The notes under the pieces were generated by a model. The model saw only the letters and a list, made by a program, of their open reading frames with translations, made no database searches and had not been told where the DNA came from. DNA of 16,809 bases, taken from the NCBI GenBank assembly GCA_903866425.1, contig CAIPNN010000122.1:1-16809 (forward strand), in the 5' to 3' direction. Shown piece by piece: positions 1-8,700 of the stretch (within the stretch, counting starts at the first letter, position 1; each line of letters opens with the position of its first letter). Origin of the DNA: an uncultured Actinomycetes bacterium. GTDB taxonomy: Bacteria; Actinomycetota; Thermoleophilia; Miltoncostaeales; Miltoncostaeaceae. The translations under genes and the position numbers were made by a program.

Positions 1-348
1 AAGGCGCGCCCGCATTCCACCTGTGATGGCCACCACGATGAGCAGCCAGAAGGCGATGACCCCCAGCGACACCCAGAAGGGCCGGTAGTCCATGGCCCCC
101 GGCACCAGCAGATCGCCCAGGTCAAAACCCCGGGCCGACCCCAGCAGGGTGAACACATGCGCGACGATGAGCACCATGCCCACGATGCCAAGCGACTTGT
201 GCCACTCGAGCCGGGCGATGGGCGAGGTGGCGCGCTGGCCGAGGCGGGCCTTCGACGCAAGGCCAGCCACGATGCTCCCGGTGATTGCCAGATAGCCCAC
301 GATGCCCGTGGCCCGCGAAGTGAGCCACCAGATGGGGAGGTCCCTCAT
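1..348 (-). CDS. Ferric-reductase-like transmembrane heme protein (C-terminus cut by window edge)
   Basis: Read on the minus strand from ATG at 348, this frame stays open through all 116 codons to base 1, so the protein is truncated by the window. The N-terminus (WWLTSRATGIVGYLA, then a hydrophobic stretch to about residue 30) resembles ferric-reductase-like transmembrane domain proteins. Further predicted membrane segments lie at about 52-70 and 91-110. Two histidines in or next to the second segment, H50 (LEWHKSLG) and H64 (IVAHVF), are spaced as expected for b-type heme ligands in this family; the heme role is inferred from the family. The start codon overlaps the stop of the preceding gene as ATGA, so translation is probably coupled. 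The electron donor and acceptor cannot be told from this fragment. A redox partner such as an FMN-binding protein may lie beyond the left edge. Confidence 0.8.
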   Translation of the reverse strand, partial: MRDLPIWWLTSRATGIVGYLAITGSIVAGLASKARLGQRATSPIARLEWHKSLGIVGMVLIVAHVFTLLGSARGFDLGDLLVPGAMDYRPFWVSLGVIAFWLLIVVAITGGMRARL

Positions 349-569
349 GACGACCCCGTGCGGGTGATCGGCGCAGCGTCGGTGTACGCCGCCTGCGGTG
401 TGTCTGCCTGACGCGTTTGCGCGGCGGGTGCCGATGCCGCGGCAGCTGCACGATTCTGACTGGGCCAGGGGTCGGCGCTGAGTGCGATGCCGATGCCGAG
501 CGCGGCGGTGACCGAGGCAAAGATGGCGTAGAGCCGGATGGTGCGGCGCGTGATGTGGTGTCTGCTCAT
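345..569 (-). CDS. Small single-pass membrane protein, Ala/Pro-rich tail, function unknown
   Basis: A 74-residue protein with a short basic N-terminus (MSRHHITRRTIR), one hydrophobic segment at about residues 12-30, and an Ala/Pro/Thr-rich tail. I do not recognise a family. Its start overlaps the stop of the gene upstream (ATGA at 566-569), and its own stop overlaps the start of the ferric-reductase-like gene (ATGA at 345-348), so the three genes look like one coupled operon. It resembles the upstream gene in plan: basic head, one membrane span, then a low-complexity Ala/Pro tail. This suggests tandem paralogues or parts of one protein. A small membrane subunit or assembly factor for the neighbouring heme protein is possible, but this is context inference only. 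Confidence 0.55.
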   Translation of the reverse strand: MSRHHITRRTIRLYAIFASVTAALGIGIALSADPWPSQNRAAAAASAPAAQTRQADTPQAAYTDAAPITRTGSS

Positions 570-976
570 CGACGCGGGCGCCCGTGATGCGGGTGGTCTT
601 GCCCCCTTGGCGGGTGCTCGGCCTGCTGTGCGCGCAGGGGGGGGAGGTGCGGGCGCTCGCGACTGGATGCAATGCGGCGCGGTGGGTTGTCGGTTCGCAG
701 GGGCGGCGGCGGCGCGGGAAGCTGCGTGGGCGTGCCGGCGGTTGCCGGGGCATCGGCATCTGCCGGGGCCGGGGCCTGCACCGGTGCCACTCGCGGCGGC
801 ATGGTTGTGGGCACGGCGGCCTGTGCCACCACGGGAGTGGGTGCCTGGCCGTCGGCTCCCAGCGGCAGCGCACGCACGACGATGCTGCCGGTGAGCACCA
901 CCGCGATTGCGGCGATGAGGCTCAGACCGACGACATGCCGTCGCGGCATTGCGGGTTTTTCATCTGGGGAGGCCAT
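566..976 (-). CDS. Pro/Ala-rich membrane-anchored protein, function unknown
   Basis: A 136-residue protein starting at ATG 976 (MASPDEKPAMPRR). A second ATG at 949 is an alternative start; neither has a clear Shine-Dalgarno sequence. One hydrophobic segment at about residues 15-38 is followed by a long Pro/Ala/Val-rich region and a basic Pro/His/Arg tail. The first two thirds use codons with mostly G/C third positions, which supports coding. The final ~25 codons, after a run of eight C on this strand (637-644), are less typical. A one-base slip there would join this gene in frame to the next small membrane gene. It is probably the first gene of the overlapping operon ending in the ferric-reductase-like gene, divergent from the beta-helix gene. 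No family recognised. Confidence 0.5.
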   Translation of the reverse strand: MASPDEKPAMPRRHVVGLSLIAAIAVVLTGSIVVRALPLGADGQAPTPVVAQAAVPTTMPPRVAPVQAPAPADADAPATAGTPTQLPAPPPPLRTDNPPRRIASSRERPHLPPLRAQQAEHPPRGQDHPHHGRPRR

Positions 977-1064
977 GCACCGGCGATGCAAGCAAAGGGC
1001 GCCGGGCACCATCTGAAGGGGCCGTATGGAACTTCTTAGGGGAACGTAAGGCCTGTGGCGGCAG

Positions 1065-1076
1065 TAGGCTGTGGCC
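1065..1076 (+). promoter_or_regulatory. Possible -10 element of a leaderless transcript for the beta-helix gene
   Basis: The hexamer TAGGCT (1065-1070) fits TAnnnT and ends six bases before the ATG at 1077. This places a transcription start at or next to the start codon. No Shine-Dalgarno sequence is visible upstream of the ATG, and no convincing -35 is seen. Weak on its own; it gains some support from similar spacing at vapB and metW in this window. Confidence 0.3.
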
Positions 1077-3146
1077 ATGCGGCGGTTCTCCCCTTTGCTG
1101 CTGGCCTCAATTGCGATTGCCACCCTTGGCGCGGCGAGCCCTGCACTTGCCGATGTGACGGTGCAGACGGTGACCGGCAACGACGCCACGTGCACGGATG
1201 GCGGCACCCCCTGTGCCACGCTGGCCGGGGCGGTCACGGTGGCCAACAACACCCCCGGACGCACCGTCGTGCGCCTCGGGCCGGGCATCTTCCCGGTGTC
1301 CACCGACGTCCTTGCGCCATCCGGTGAGTGGATCGTGGGTGCAGGGGGCGTGCAGACGCTCATCCGCATGGTGGGGCCCGATGCGGGCCTGCGTCTGTGG
1401 GGCGGCAGCGCGCTGTTCTCGGTGGCCATCACGGGCGACCGCACGGACGACCCGAACCTTGCGAGGCCCTGGCTCAGCCTCAACGACAACGCCAGCGCGC
1501 GCAACGTGCTGATGACGCGCACCGGCCAGGGCACCCTGGTGAGCGCGACCGGCCCGGTGACGCTGCACAACATGATGCTCAGCGGCGACCCCGGGGGCTT
1601 CAGTTCAGCGCTTGTGGCCTTCGGGCAGGTGGCGCTGTTCGACTCCACGGTGTCCGGGCGCGAGGTGTACGCCGCGGGTGATGGCCCGGTGGGTGCCGCC
1701 CATGCGCCTGCCATCTGGGTTGACCGCTCGATGCTGGCGGGTGGTATCCGCGTGAACTCGGGTGATGCGCGCGTGACCAACTCGATCGTGCTGTCGCAGG
1801 ATCACTCGGGGTTTGTCACCCCGCCCATCACCGTCAACAGCGCTCAGGCCAACGCCACCGAGCCGCGCGCGTCGCAGTTGCAGTTCGTGCTGTCCACCGC
1901 CTGGCGAAGCGATTGCGGCGCGCCGGTGTCGGTGGGCAAGCCCGCCGATGCCCGCAATGTCGCCACGGTCGTGCTGGGTGGCTCGTTAGTGGGTGCATCG
2001 TGCGCGGGCGGTGCCATCGGGGCGAATACCGTGCAGGTGGGCGCATCCAACCGTGTGCTGGCCTGGTACCAGATGATCCTCGCCCGCCCGTATCTGGTGC
2101 GCACTCAGGTTGCGGGCCGCGCCGACACCACCTTCAGCCCGCAGCCGCTTCCGTGTTGCGCCTGGATTTCGCAGGACCCTGCGCCCATCACCGGCACCAC
2201 GCCGGGCATCTCGCGGGTGCCCGACGGACCCGCGGGCATCGCGCCACGCGACTTCACCCCGGTCGCGGGATCCCCGCTCAGCGGGGCGGCCACCGATCCG
2301 TACTCGGTGCAGGTGGCGCAGGCCGCACCACTCGACTTCGCCGGGCGCGCGCGTCCCGCGGCCAGCGTTGCCATCGGGGCCCTTCAGCCCGTGCAGGACG
2401 GCGTGGCATTGCCCATGCCGCGCGATGTCGGGGCCATCCCGGCACCCGAGGGTGGGTTCGCCCCCGTGGCGGGCGACCTGCCGGGAGGCATCGACCAGCC
2501 GGGTGCCCCCCGCGCCGGGCAGTTCGACCCGGCGGTCGGCCCCGTGCAGCTGCCCGACTCCCTCGGTGGGGTGGTGGGCGTGCAGGTGGCGGTGCCCAAG
2601 CGATCCAGGGTGGGAGCGGCCCTGCCGGTGACCGTCACGGTGGGCCACGCCGCTCGCGTGGTGGTGCTGGTGCGGCGCCCGGTCATCGGTGCCAAGGGCG
2701 TTGCGCGCTCACGGGTGCTCGGCAAGGTGGTGGGCACGTTCAGCGGCCCCGGTACCAAGGTGCTGAAGGTGCGCTTCAAGGCATCCACGCAGCGGGGATC
2801 CGTGGTCGTGGGTGCCACCGCACGCAGCTCGGGGCTGGTACCCGGCACCGACAGCGCGCCGTCGTTTCTCAGCGGTCCAGCGCCGGTGACGGTGGTGCCA
2901 CCCGCCACGCTGCGTGCAGGCGCCAATCGCATGACCGTGCGCGTGAACCGCATCGGCAACATCGTGCTGGTGGCCCGCACCGCGACCGGCAGGGTGCTCG
3001 GGCGCACCGCTTTCACCGCGACATCTCGTGGCACCCGTCGCGTGTCGCTAGTGCTGTCGCCGGCACGTCTGGTGACCGGCGTAATCACCATCTCGGCCCG
3101 CGCCTCGGGCGGGGAGCCCGTGACGCTCACGCGCTCGGCCAACTAG
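1077..3146 (+). CDS. Secreted right-handed parallel beta-helix repeat protein
   Basis: A 689-residue exported protein. ATG 1077 gives a clean Sec signal peptide: MRRF, hydrophobic core, cleavage after ALA at about residue 25. An in-frame GTG two codons earlier is possible but unnecessary. The mature N-terminus (VTGNDATCTDGGTPCATL, then a strand with VVRLGPGIFPVS) is the typical opening of extracellular beta-helix proteins of the pectate-lyase-like/choice-of-anchor type, in which a Cys pair precedes helix rungs. Residues about 30-340 carry the rung-like short strands. About 340-510 is Pro/Gly-rich linker. About 510-689 looks like one or two beta-sandwich domains rich in Val, Arg and Thr. No catalytic motif, sorting signal or terminal membrane anchor is visible, so substrate and attachment are unknown. 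It is likely a surface or secreted carbohydrate-binding or structural protein; this role is inference. Confidence 0.75.
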   Translation: MRRFSPLLLASIAIATLGAASPALADVTVQTVTGNDATCTDGGTPCATLAGAVTVANNTPGRTVVRLGPGIFPVSTDVLAPSGEWIVGAGGVQTLIRMVGPDAGLRLWGGSALFSVAITGDRTDDPNLARPWLSLNDNASARNVLMTRTGQGTLVSATGPVTLHNMMLSGDPGGFSSALVAFGQVALFDSTVSGREVYAAGDGPVGAAHAPAIWVDRSMLAGGIRVNSGDARVTNSIVLSQDHSGFVTPPITVNSAQANATEPRASQLQFVLSTAWRSDCGAPVSVGKPADARNVATVVLGGSLVGASCAGGAIGANTVQVGASNRVLAWYQMILARPYLVRTQVAGRADTTFSPQPLPCCAWISQDPAPITGTTPGISRVPDGPAGIAPRDFTPVAGSPLSGAATDPYSVQVAQAAPLDFAGRARPAASVAIGALQPVQDGVALPMPRDVGAIPAPEGGFAPVAGDLPGGIDQPGAPRAGQFDPAVGPVQLPDSLGGVVGVQVAVPKRSRVGAALPVTVTVGHAARVVVLVRRPVIGAKGVARSRVLGKVVGTFSGPGTKVLKVRFKASTQRGSVVVGATARSSGLVPGTDSAPSFLSGPAPVTVVPPATLRAGANRMTVRVNRIGNIVLVARTATGRVLGRTAFTATSRGTRRVSLVLSPARLVTGVITISARASGGEPVTLTRSAN

Positions 3147-3156
3147 CGGCAACGGA

Positions 3157-3173
3157 TGCCCGTATGTCGGGCA
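3157..3173 (+). terminator. Hairpin after the beta-helix gene, possible weak terminator
   Basis: TGCCCG (3157-3162) pairs perfectly with CGGGCA (3168-3173) around a five-base loop, 11 bases after the TAG stop. There is no T-tract, so intrinsic termination would be weak. Its right arm overlaps the left arm of the possible second CIRCE at 3168-3194. Confidence 0.35.
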
Positions 3174-3194
3174 CACGCGGGATATGAGTGCCAG
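3168..3194 (+). promoter_or_regulatory. Possible second, degenerate CIRCE operator upstream of groES
   Basis: CGGGCACAC, then nine bases, then GAGTGCCAG: seven of nine arm positions are complementary. The right arm GAGTGCCA is identical to the right arm of the perfect CIRCE about 115 bases downstream, and the spacer is the canonical nine bases. HrcA binds CIRCE in many bacteria; binding at this imperfect copy is inference. Confidence 0.4.
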
Positions 3195-3248
3195 CCGCTC
3201 ACATAAATGCTCGTTGAGCAGGCAATTGATGCAGTACACCGTTGTTGC

Positions 3249-3277
3249 TGGACACGCTTGCGCTCGGGGTCTACCTT
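3249..3277 (+). promoter_or_regulatory. Candidate SigA-type promoter of groES-groEL
   Basis: TGGACA (3249-3254, five of six to TTGACA), a 17-base spacer, and TACCTT (3272-3277, three of six to TATAAT). Transcription would start near 3284, at the left arm of the CIRCE operator, the usual geometry for repression by HrcA. The -10 is weak, so other hexamers are possible. Confidence 0.45.
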
Positions 3278-3283
3278 ACTCGC

Positions 3284-3308
3284 TGGCACTCAGGCGGGGC
3301 GAGTGCCA
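3284..3308 (+). promoter_or_regulatory. CIRCE operator (HrcA-binding inverted repeat) of groES-groEL
   Basis: TGGCACTC (3284-3291), a nine-base spacer, and GAGTGCCA (3301-3308) form a perfect eight-base inverted repeat. The published CIRCE consensus is TTAGCACTC-N9-GAGTGCTAA; core GCACTC/GAGTGC and spacer length match exactly, with G replacing A and C replacing T at the third and mirror positions. It lies 66 bases upstream of the groES start. HrcA itself is not in the window; control by HrcA is inferred from the operator. Confidence 0.88.
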
Positions 3309-3374
3309 CGCCCCGCCGGGACCATCCGGAGGGACTGGTCCCCGCGAAAGAAGACAGCAACGCATGGAGGACAG

Positions 3375-3686
3375 ATGAGTCTCGAGCCGCTTGGAGACCG
3401 CGTCATCATCAGCGCGATTGAGATTGACCAGGTGACGGCCAGTGGAATTGTGCTTCCCGACACCGCGCAGGAGAAGCCGCAGCGCGGCAAGGTCGTGGCC
3501 GTTGGCCCGGGCCGGTACGTCGATGGCACCCGTCAGCCCCTCGACGTCCAGGTGGGCGACGAGGTCCTGTACTCGAAGTACGGCGGTACCGACCTCGTGG
3601 TGGATGGCGAAGAGCTTCTCGTGCTGAGCGAGCACGACATCCTCGCCCGCTACGTCGCCTCGAAGCCCGCCAAGGGCAAGAAGTAA
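3375..3686 (+). CDS. groES: Co-chaperonin GroES (Hsp10)
   Basis: A 103-residue GroES, the seven-fold ring lid that caps GroEL and encloses folding protein in the cytoplasm. The sequence follows the family from end to end: LEPLGDRVIISAIE at the start, the mobile loop with the GroEL-contacting hydrophobic triad IVL (25-27), KVVAVGPG (39-46), and GDEVLYSKYGGTDLVVDGEELLVL in overlapping stretches at about 61-84. The start ATG 3375 is fixed by GGAGG at 3366-3370 and by homology; an upstream in-frame extension is not GroES-like. The C-terminus carries a lysine-rich tail (SKPAKGKK), slightly longer than usual. groEL follows after 16 bases, so the two are co-transcribed, from a promoter controlled by the CIRCE operator just upstream. 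Confidence 0.97.
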   Translation: MSLEPLGDRVIISAIEIDQVTASGIVLPDTAQEKPQRGKVVAVGPGRYVDGTRQPLDVQVGDEVLYSKYGGTDLVVDGEELLVLSEHDILARYVASKPAKGKK

Positions 3687-3702
3687 GGGAGAAGAGAGAA
3701 AA

Positions 3703-5343
3703 ATGGCTAAGGAAATCAAGTTCAACGAGGACGCCCGTCGCGCGCTCGAGGCTGGCGTGAACACGCTCGCCGACGCCGTGAAGGTGACCCTCGGCCCCAA
3801 GGGCCGCTACGTCGTCATCGACAAGATGTTCGGTGCACCGACGATCACCAACGATGGTGTGACCATCGCCCGTGAGATCGACCTCGAGGACCCCTTCGAG
3901 AACCAGGGTGCCCAGCTGGTGCGCGAGGTGGCCACGGCCACCAACGACGTCGCCGGTGACGGAACCACCACGGCAACCCTTCTTGCCCAGGCCATCGTGC
4001 GCGAGGGCCTCAAGAACGTGGCCGCCGGTGCCAACCCCATGGGCCTGAAGCGCGGTATCGAGTCGGCTGTTGACGCCGTCGTCGGTTCCATCCACACGCA
4101 GGCTCGTGCAGTGAAGGGCAAGGAAGAGATCGCCCGCGTCGCCACCATCTCGGCGCGCGACCGCGAAGTCGGCGACATCATCTCCGACGCCATCGAGAAG
4201 GTCGGCAAGGACGGCGTGGTGAACGTCGAAGAGGGCCAGACCTTCGGGATGGAGCTCGAGTTCACCGAGGGCATGCAGTTCGACCGCGGCTACATGTCGC
4301 CGTACATGGTCACCGACCAGGACCGCATGGAGGCTGTGCTGGAGGACTGCTACGTGCTCGCGCACGGCGGCAAGATCCAGCAGGTCAAGGAGATGCTCCC
4401 GCTTCTGGAGAAGGTCATCCAGACCGGCAAGCCGCTCCTCATGCTGTGTGAGGACGTCGAGGGCGAGGCCCTTGCCACCCTCATCGTCAACAAGCTGCGC
4501 GGCACCTTCACCGGTATCGCCGTCAAGGCCCCGGGCTTTGGTGACCGCCGCAAGCGCATGCTCGAGGACATCGCCATCCTCACCGGTGGCGAGCAGATCT
4601 CCGAGGAGATGGGTCTCAAGCTCGACCAGACCGAGCTGTCGCAGCTGGGTCGCGCCCGCAAGGTCGTGGTCGGCAAGGACATGACCACCATCATCGACGG
4701 CGCAGGCAAGCCGGAGGAGATCAAGGGCCGGATCAAGCAGATCCGTGCCGAGATCGAGAACTCCGACTCGGACTTCGACCGCGAGAAGCTCCAGGAGCGC
4801 CTGGCGAAGCTCGCCGGTGGTGTGGCAGTGGTGAAGGTCGGCGCCGCCACCGAGACCGAGATGAAGGAGAAGAAGCACCGCGTGGAGGACGCTCTCCAGG
4901 CAACCCGTGCCGCCCTCGAGGAGGGCATCGTGCCGGGTGGCGGTGTCGCCCTCGTCAACGCCGAGCCGTCGCTGACGAAGCTGAAGGCAAAGGGTGACGA
5001 GGCCACGGGTATCGAGATCGTGCGTCGCGCGCTGGAGGAGCCGCTCCGTCAGCTCGCCAACAACGCCGGCCTCGAGGGTTCGATCGTGGTGGGCAAGGTC
5101 CGCGAGCTGAAGGATGGCCAGGGCCTCAACGTCGACACGGGCGAGTACATCGACCTGGTTGACGCCGGCATCATCGACCCCGCCATGGTGACGCGCTCGG
5201 CGCTGCAGAACGCAGCCTCGATCGCGAAGAACATCATCACCACCGAGTGCATCGTGGTGAACAAGCCGGACTCCGACGGTCCGCTTGGCGGCATGCCTTC
5301 CCCGAACATGGGTGGCATGGGTATGGGCGGCGGCATGATGTAA
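3703..5343 (+). CDS. groEL: Chaperonin GroEL (Hsp60)
   Basis: A full-length 546-residue GroEL, the ATP-driven double-ring chaperonin that folds cytoplasmic proteins with GroES. Visible signatures are VTLGPKGRYVV near residue 26, the nucleotide-binding GDGTTTAT (D86, equivalent to E. coli D87), and VEDALQATRAALEEG with catalytic D396 (E. coli D398). PGGGVAL follows this last motif. The C-terminus is the Gly-Met tail (GGMGMGGGMM) typical of the principal folding-competent GroEL, rather than the His-rich tail seen on some actinobacterial GroEL1 copies. A purine-rich ribosome-binding region (GGGAG at 3687-3691) precedes ATG 3703. It ends the heat-shock operon and is followed by a strong terminator. 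Whether the genome has another groEL cannot be seen. Confidence 0.98.
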   Translation: MAKEIKFNEDARRALEAGVNTLADAVKVTLGPKGRYVVIDKMFGAPTITNDGVTIAREIDLEDPFENQGAQLVREVATATNDVAGDGTTTATLLAQAIVREGLKNVAAGANPMGLKRGIESAVDAVVGSIHTQARAVKGKEEIARVATISARDREVGDIISDAIEKVGKDGVVNVEEGQTFGMELEFTEGMQFDRGYMSPYMVTDQDRMEAVLEDCYVLAHGGKIQQVKEMLPLLEKVIQTGKPLLMLCEDVEGEALATLIVNKLRGTFTGIAVKAPGFGDRRKRMLEDIAILTGGEQISEEMGLKLDQTELSQLGRARKVVVGKDMTTIIDGAGKPEEIKGRIKQIRAEIENSDSDFDREKLQERLAKLAGGVAVVKVGAATETEMKEKKHRVEDALQATRAALEEGIVPGGGVALVNAEPSLTKLKAKGDEATGIEIVRRALEEPLRQLANNAGLEGSIVVGKVRELKDGQGLNVDTGEYIDLVDAGIIDPAMVTRSALQNAASIAKNIITTECIVVNKPDSDGPLGGMPSPNMGGMGMGGGMM

Positions 5344-5363
5344 GCCGAGTCAACCGACTCGGC
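5344..5363 (+). terminator. First hairpin immediately after groEL
   Basis: GCCGAGTC and GACTCGGC form a perfect eight-base stem around the loop AACC, starting directly after the groEL TAA. It has no T-tract. It may shield the 3' end of the mRNA or back up the terminator that follows. Confidence 0.5.
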
Positions 5364-5378
5364 GCATCATGCGCTGTG

Positions 5379-5416
5379 CGAAGGGCGGGCCCTCGGGTCC
5401 GCCCTTCGTCGTTTTT
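5379..5416 (+). terminator. Rho-independent terminator of groES-groEL
   Basis: CGAAGGGCGG (5379-5388) pairs perfectly with CCGCCCTTCG (5399-5408), with some further pairing inside the loop. Three bases later comes TTTTT (5412-5416). This is a classical intrinsic terminator on the plus strand. The convergent gene ends at 5423, so it also separates the two transcription units; no matching T-tract is visible for the minus strand. Confidence 0.9.
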
Positions 5417-5422
5417 GGGGGG

Positions 5423-5683
5423 TCAGCTCTGGCGGGGCGCGCTGCTCTTGAGCGCCGGCACCAGCACATGCCTGATGGCGATGATGGCTGCAGCGGTGCC
5501 GATGGCCACCCAGGTGGATGCGATCGCCAGCTTCAGCAGGCCTGCCGCCACCCAGAACATGAGGCCGAATGAGATGCCGTCGCGCCACCGGCCTGCGGCA
5601 GCCAGTGCCATGCCGACGATGAGCCCCATGCCCACGAGCACCGGGAATGCGATGAAGGCGATGACCTCCTGGCGGGGCAGCAT
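5423..5683 (-). CDS. Small multi-pass membrane protein, function unknown
   Basis: An 86-residue hydrophobic protein from ATG 5683. A start at 5749, overlapping the upstream gene, is open but adds a Pro/Thr-rich segment that looks non-coding. Hydrophobic stretches at about 8-29, 37-53 and 54-74 suggest two or three membrane spans, with a short basic linker (GRWRDG) between the first two and a basic C-terminus. I recognise no family. It begins 25 bases after the stop of the giant DUF11 gene on the same strand and is probably the last gene of that unit. No Shine-Dalgarno sequence is evident, so it may depend on coupling or read-through from upstream. It converges on groEL, with the groEL terminator in between. 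Confidence 0.55.
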   Translation of the reverse strand: MLPRQEVIAFIAFPVLVGMGLIVGMALAAAGRWRDGISFGLMFWVAAGLLKLAIASTWVAIGTAAAIIAIRHVLVPALKSSAPRQS

Positions 5684-5708
5684 CGGGTGCGCGAGGTGGG
5701 TTGGGGCG

Positions 5709-8700
5709 TTAGCCGGTGACCGGGTAGATGGGCAAGGTGGCCAGGGCACTCACCTTGGCCGCGTTACCCGCAACCGCAGTGCCGAGCGCCGTGACCGTGC
5801 CGACGGAACGGGCGGTGGCGCGGTAGCTCACCGTGGTGGGTGTGCCCTTGCGGATCTGCGTCTTCGTCCAGCACACCGTCGACCCGCGGCGGGTGCCGCT
5901 GGACGACTTGTATGTGAGTCCCTTGGGGATGGAGATGCAGATGCGCACCGTGTTTGCCGGGTAGTCCGAGAGCGTGCGCACGGTGGACGACACCAGCACC
6001 GACTGACCCGGGCTCACTGCCCCGGGGCCCACTCGTGTGGTGATGCCGAGCTTCGCCTGCGTCGCGGCGCTCGTGGACACCTTCGACGTGGCCGTGCCGC
6101 TGTTGTTGGCCGGGTTCGAGTCGGTCTGCGATCCGGTGCTGGCCGTGGCGGTGTTCACCAGCGTCTCGCCGGCGCGATCCTTGCCCACCTTCGCCGAGAT
6201 CGTCACCGTCGTTGATGCCCCGGTGATCATCTGACCCAGGGCACACGTGACCTTGCGGCCCGAGATAGTGCACTTCGTGCCATTGAAGGTGGCGCTGGTG
6301 GGGGTGAGGCCAACCGGCAGCGTGTCGGTGAGCGTGGCCGACGTTGCCGCCGAGCCCCCCTGGTTGGCCACCGTGATGGTGTACCCGAGCGTGCCGCCCG
6401 GCTTCACCGTCTTGGCGCTGGCCTTCTTGGTCACCTTCAGGTCGGCGGCCGTTGACCCCGGGTTCACCGTGATGGTGGCGCTGCTGGTGTTGTTGGCCGC
6501 GTTGGGGTCGGTCTCGGTGCCCGGAGTGAGCGTGGCGGTGTTGGTGATGACGGCACCGGCGTAGTCGGCGCCCACCTGGGCCACGATGAGCACCTCGAAG
6601 CCGTCACCCAGCGGGGCGATCTCACCGGCCTGACAGGTGACGGTTGATCCGCTGATGGTGCACGCGCCTGGCGTGCTGCTCGAAAGGCTCACCGGGGTGA
6701 GGCCCGCCGGAAGTGTGTCCGTGACCACCGCGCCATTGGATGGCGCCGGGCCGTTGTTCGACACCTTGACGATGTAGTTGATGCTGCCGCCGGCGGTTGC
6801 CGTGGACGACTGCGCCTCCTTCACGATGACAAGGTCGGCAACCGGCCCGAGGATGAACGGCGTGATGTCGTCGTTGTTCTCGGGCAGGTGGTCGGGCGTC
6901 TGCGAGGTTGCGCTGGCGGTTGCCAGGCTCGACACCTCAACCAGATCCGGTGCCGCCCGCACGCCGATGGCCGTGGTGGTGCTTGCGCCATTGGCGAGGT
7001 TGCCGAGGGTGCATGTCACCGTCTGCCCGACGATCGTGCATCCCGCAGGTGCCGACACCGGCGCGAGGCCGGACGGGATGGTGATGGCGAGTGTTGAGGC
7101 GACCGCCGTGGACGGGCCGTTGTTGGCCGTGGTGAAGCTGATGGTGCCCGTGCCGCCAGCCGTGATCTCCGCCGGGCCACCGGCGGTCACCTGCAGGTCG
7201 GCCGCGTCGGTGACGACCACCGTGGCATTCGCCGAGTTGTCGGACGGGTCGGGGTCGTCGGTGAGCGAGAACGTCTTGGCCGTGTTCACCGAGTTGCGGT
7301 CGGCGTCAGTGAGGCCCGCCCATGAGCTCTTCATGGTGCCGCTGATGGTGACCGTGCGGCTTGTCCCACTTGTGGTGGCGCCGTTCCAGAGGCAGGTGAC
7401 CGTTGTGCCGCTGAGCGAGCAGGCGCCGCCGGTCGACGGGTTGGTCGCCAGGCTGGAGATGTCGAAGGCCACCGGAAGGCGGTCGGCGATCTGCACGTTG
7501 GTGGCGCTCGCCGGGCCATTGTTGGTGGTGGTGAGCGTGTACGAGATGGCACCGCCCTGCGCCACGTCGGCCGCACTGGCCGTCTTGGTGAGCGACAGGT
7601 CTGCACCCGGGCGCACGGTCAGGTTGGCCGTGTCGGTGTCGGGTGCCGCTGCGGTGTCGGAGTTCACCGTGGCGGTGTTGACCACCGTGCTGCCGAGCAG
7701 TGAGGCGTCGGGCCGTGCGCGCACGGTGACTGTGGCGGTGGCGTTGGCCGCGATGGTGCCGAGCGCACACGAGAAGGTGGTTGTGCCGGCAAGGCCGGGC
7801 GCGGTGCTGCACGTACCCTGCGTGGTGGTGTACGACGCGTAGTCGAGGCCGGCGGGCAGGGTGTCCACCAGCGTGGTGCCGGTGGACGCCGAGGGGCCGT
7901 CATTGCGCACCGTCAGGCGGAACCCGGCCAGCGTGCCCAGGCTCACCGTGCCGGTGAGCGCCGCCTTGTTCAGTTGCAGGTTCGACACCGGAGTGGACCC
8001 GGCGTTGACCTCGGACGTGTCGTTGAGCAGTGCCGGGCTCGCCGGGTCGCTGGGCTCGCCACCGGTGCCGGCCGTGAGGACCGCGCGGTTCGTGACGGCC
8101 TGCCCCGGGGCCCAGGTGGCTGTCACCGTGATCGGCGGCAGGGATGCGCCCACGGGCAGGCCACCCGCGACGGGAGTCGTGCACTGCAGGGGGGTGAGGG
8201 TGCATGACCACCCGGCGCCGCTGGCACTCACCGCTGAGGCCCCCGTGGCCAGATAATCGGTCACCTCGATGGGCTGCGTCACCGGGAGCGTTCCCTGATT
8301 GGTCACGCTGATGAGGAAGCTGTAGGTGTTGCCCACCTGGCCCGTGATGCTCTTGACCACGGCGGGGTCGGGATAGCTCACGGTGGTGTCGTCGTCGGCC
8401 ACCACCGAGATGGGCAGGCCCAGATCAGCTGCCACAAACGAGAGCGTGGCGGCATTGGTGATGACGTTGCCGAGCGGCTGTGCACCGTCAATGGTGACCA
8501 CGAACGTGAGGCTCACCGACTGGCCGGGAGCAAGCGTGCCGCCCGAGTTGACGGTGTTGCCCGCGCCCAGGCGTCCCTCAATGGTGTTGGTGAGCGCGTT
8601 GTACGTGGCCGTGCCAGTGCCCGACGTGATGGTGGGGCCCGATGCGTATGTGACGCCCGGGGGAAGGACGTCGCGCAGAATGACGCCCTCGGCGTTGCCG

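Noticed and set aside
977..1780. Upstream extension of the minus-strand gene ending at 566
   Set aside because: It would be antisense to the secreted beta-helix gene, whose signal peptide and codon use support the plus strand.
3409..4878. Long open frame antisense to groEL (489 codons)
   Set aside because: It is the mirror of groEL codon bias, rich in Leu, His, Asp and Val with no family signature, while groEL on the plus strand is unmistakable.
6778..7842. Plus-strand open frame of 354 codons inside the DUF11 gene
   Set aside because: Val/Ala-rich mirror of the repeats on the other strand; the minus-strand frame is continuous for 1403 codons with regular domain repeats.
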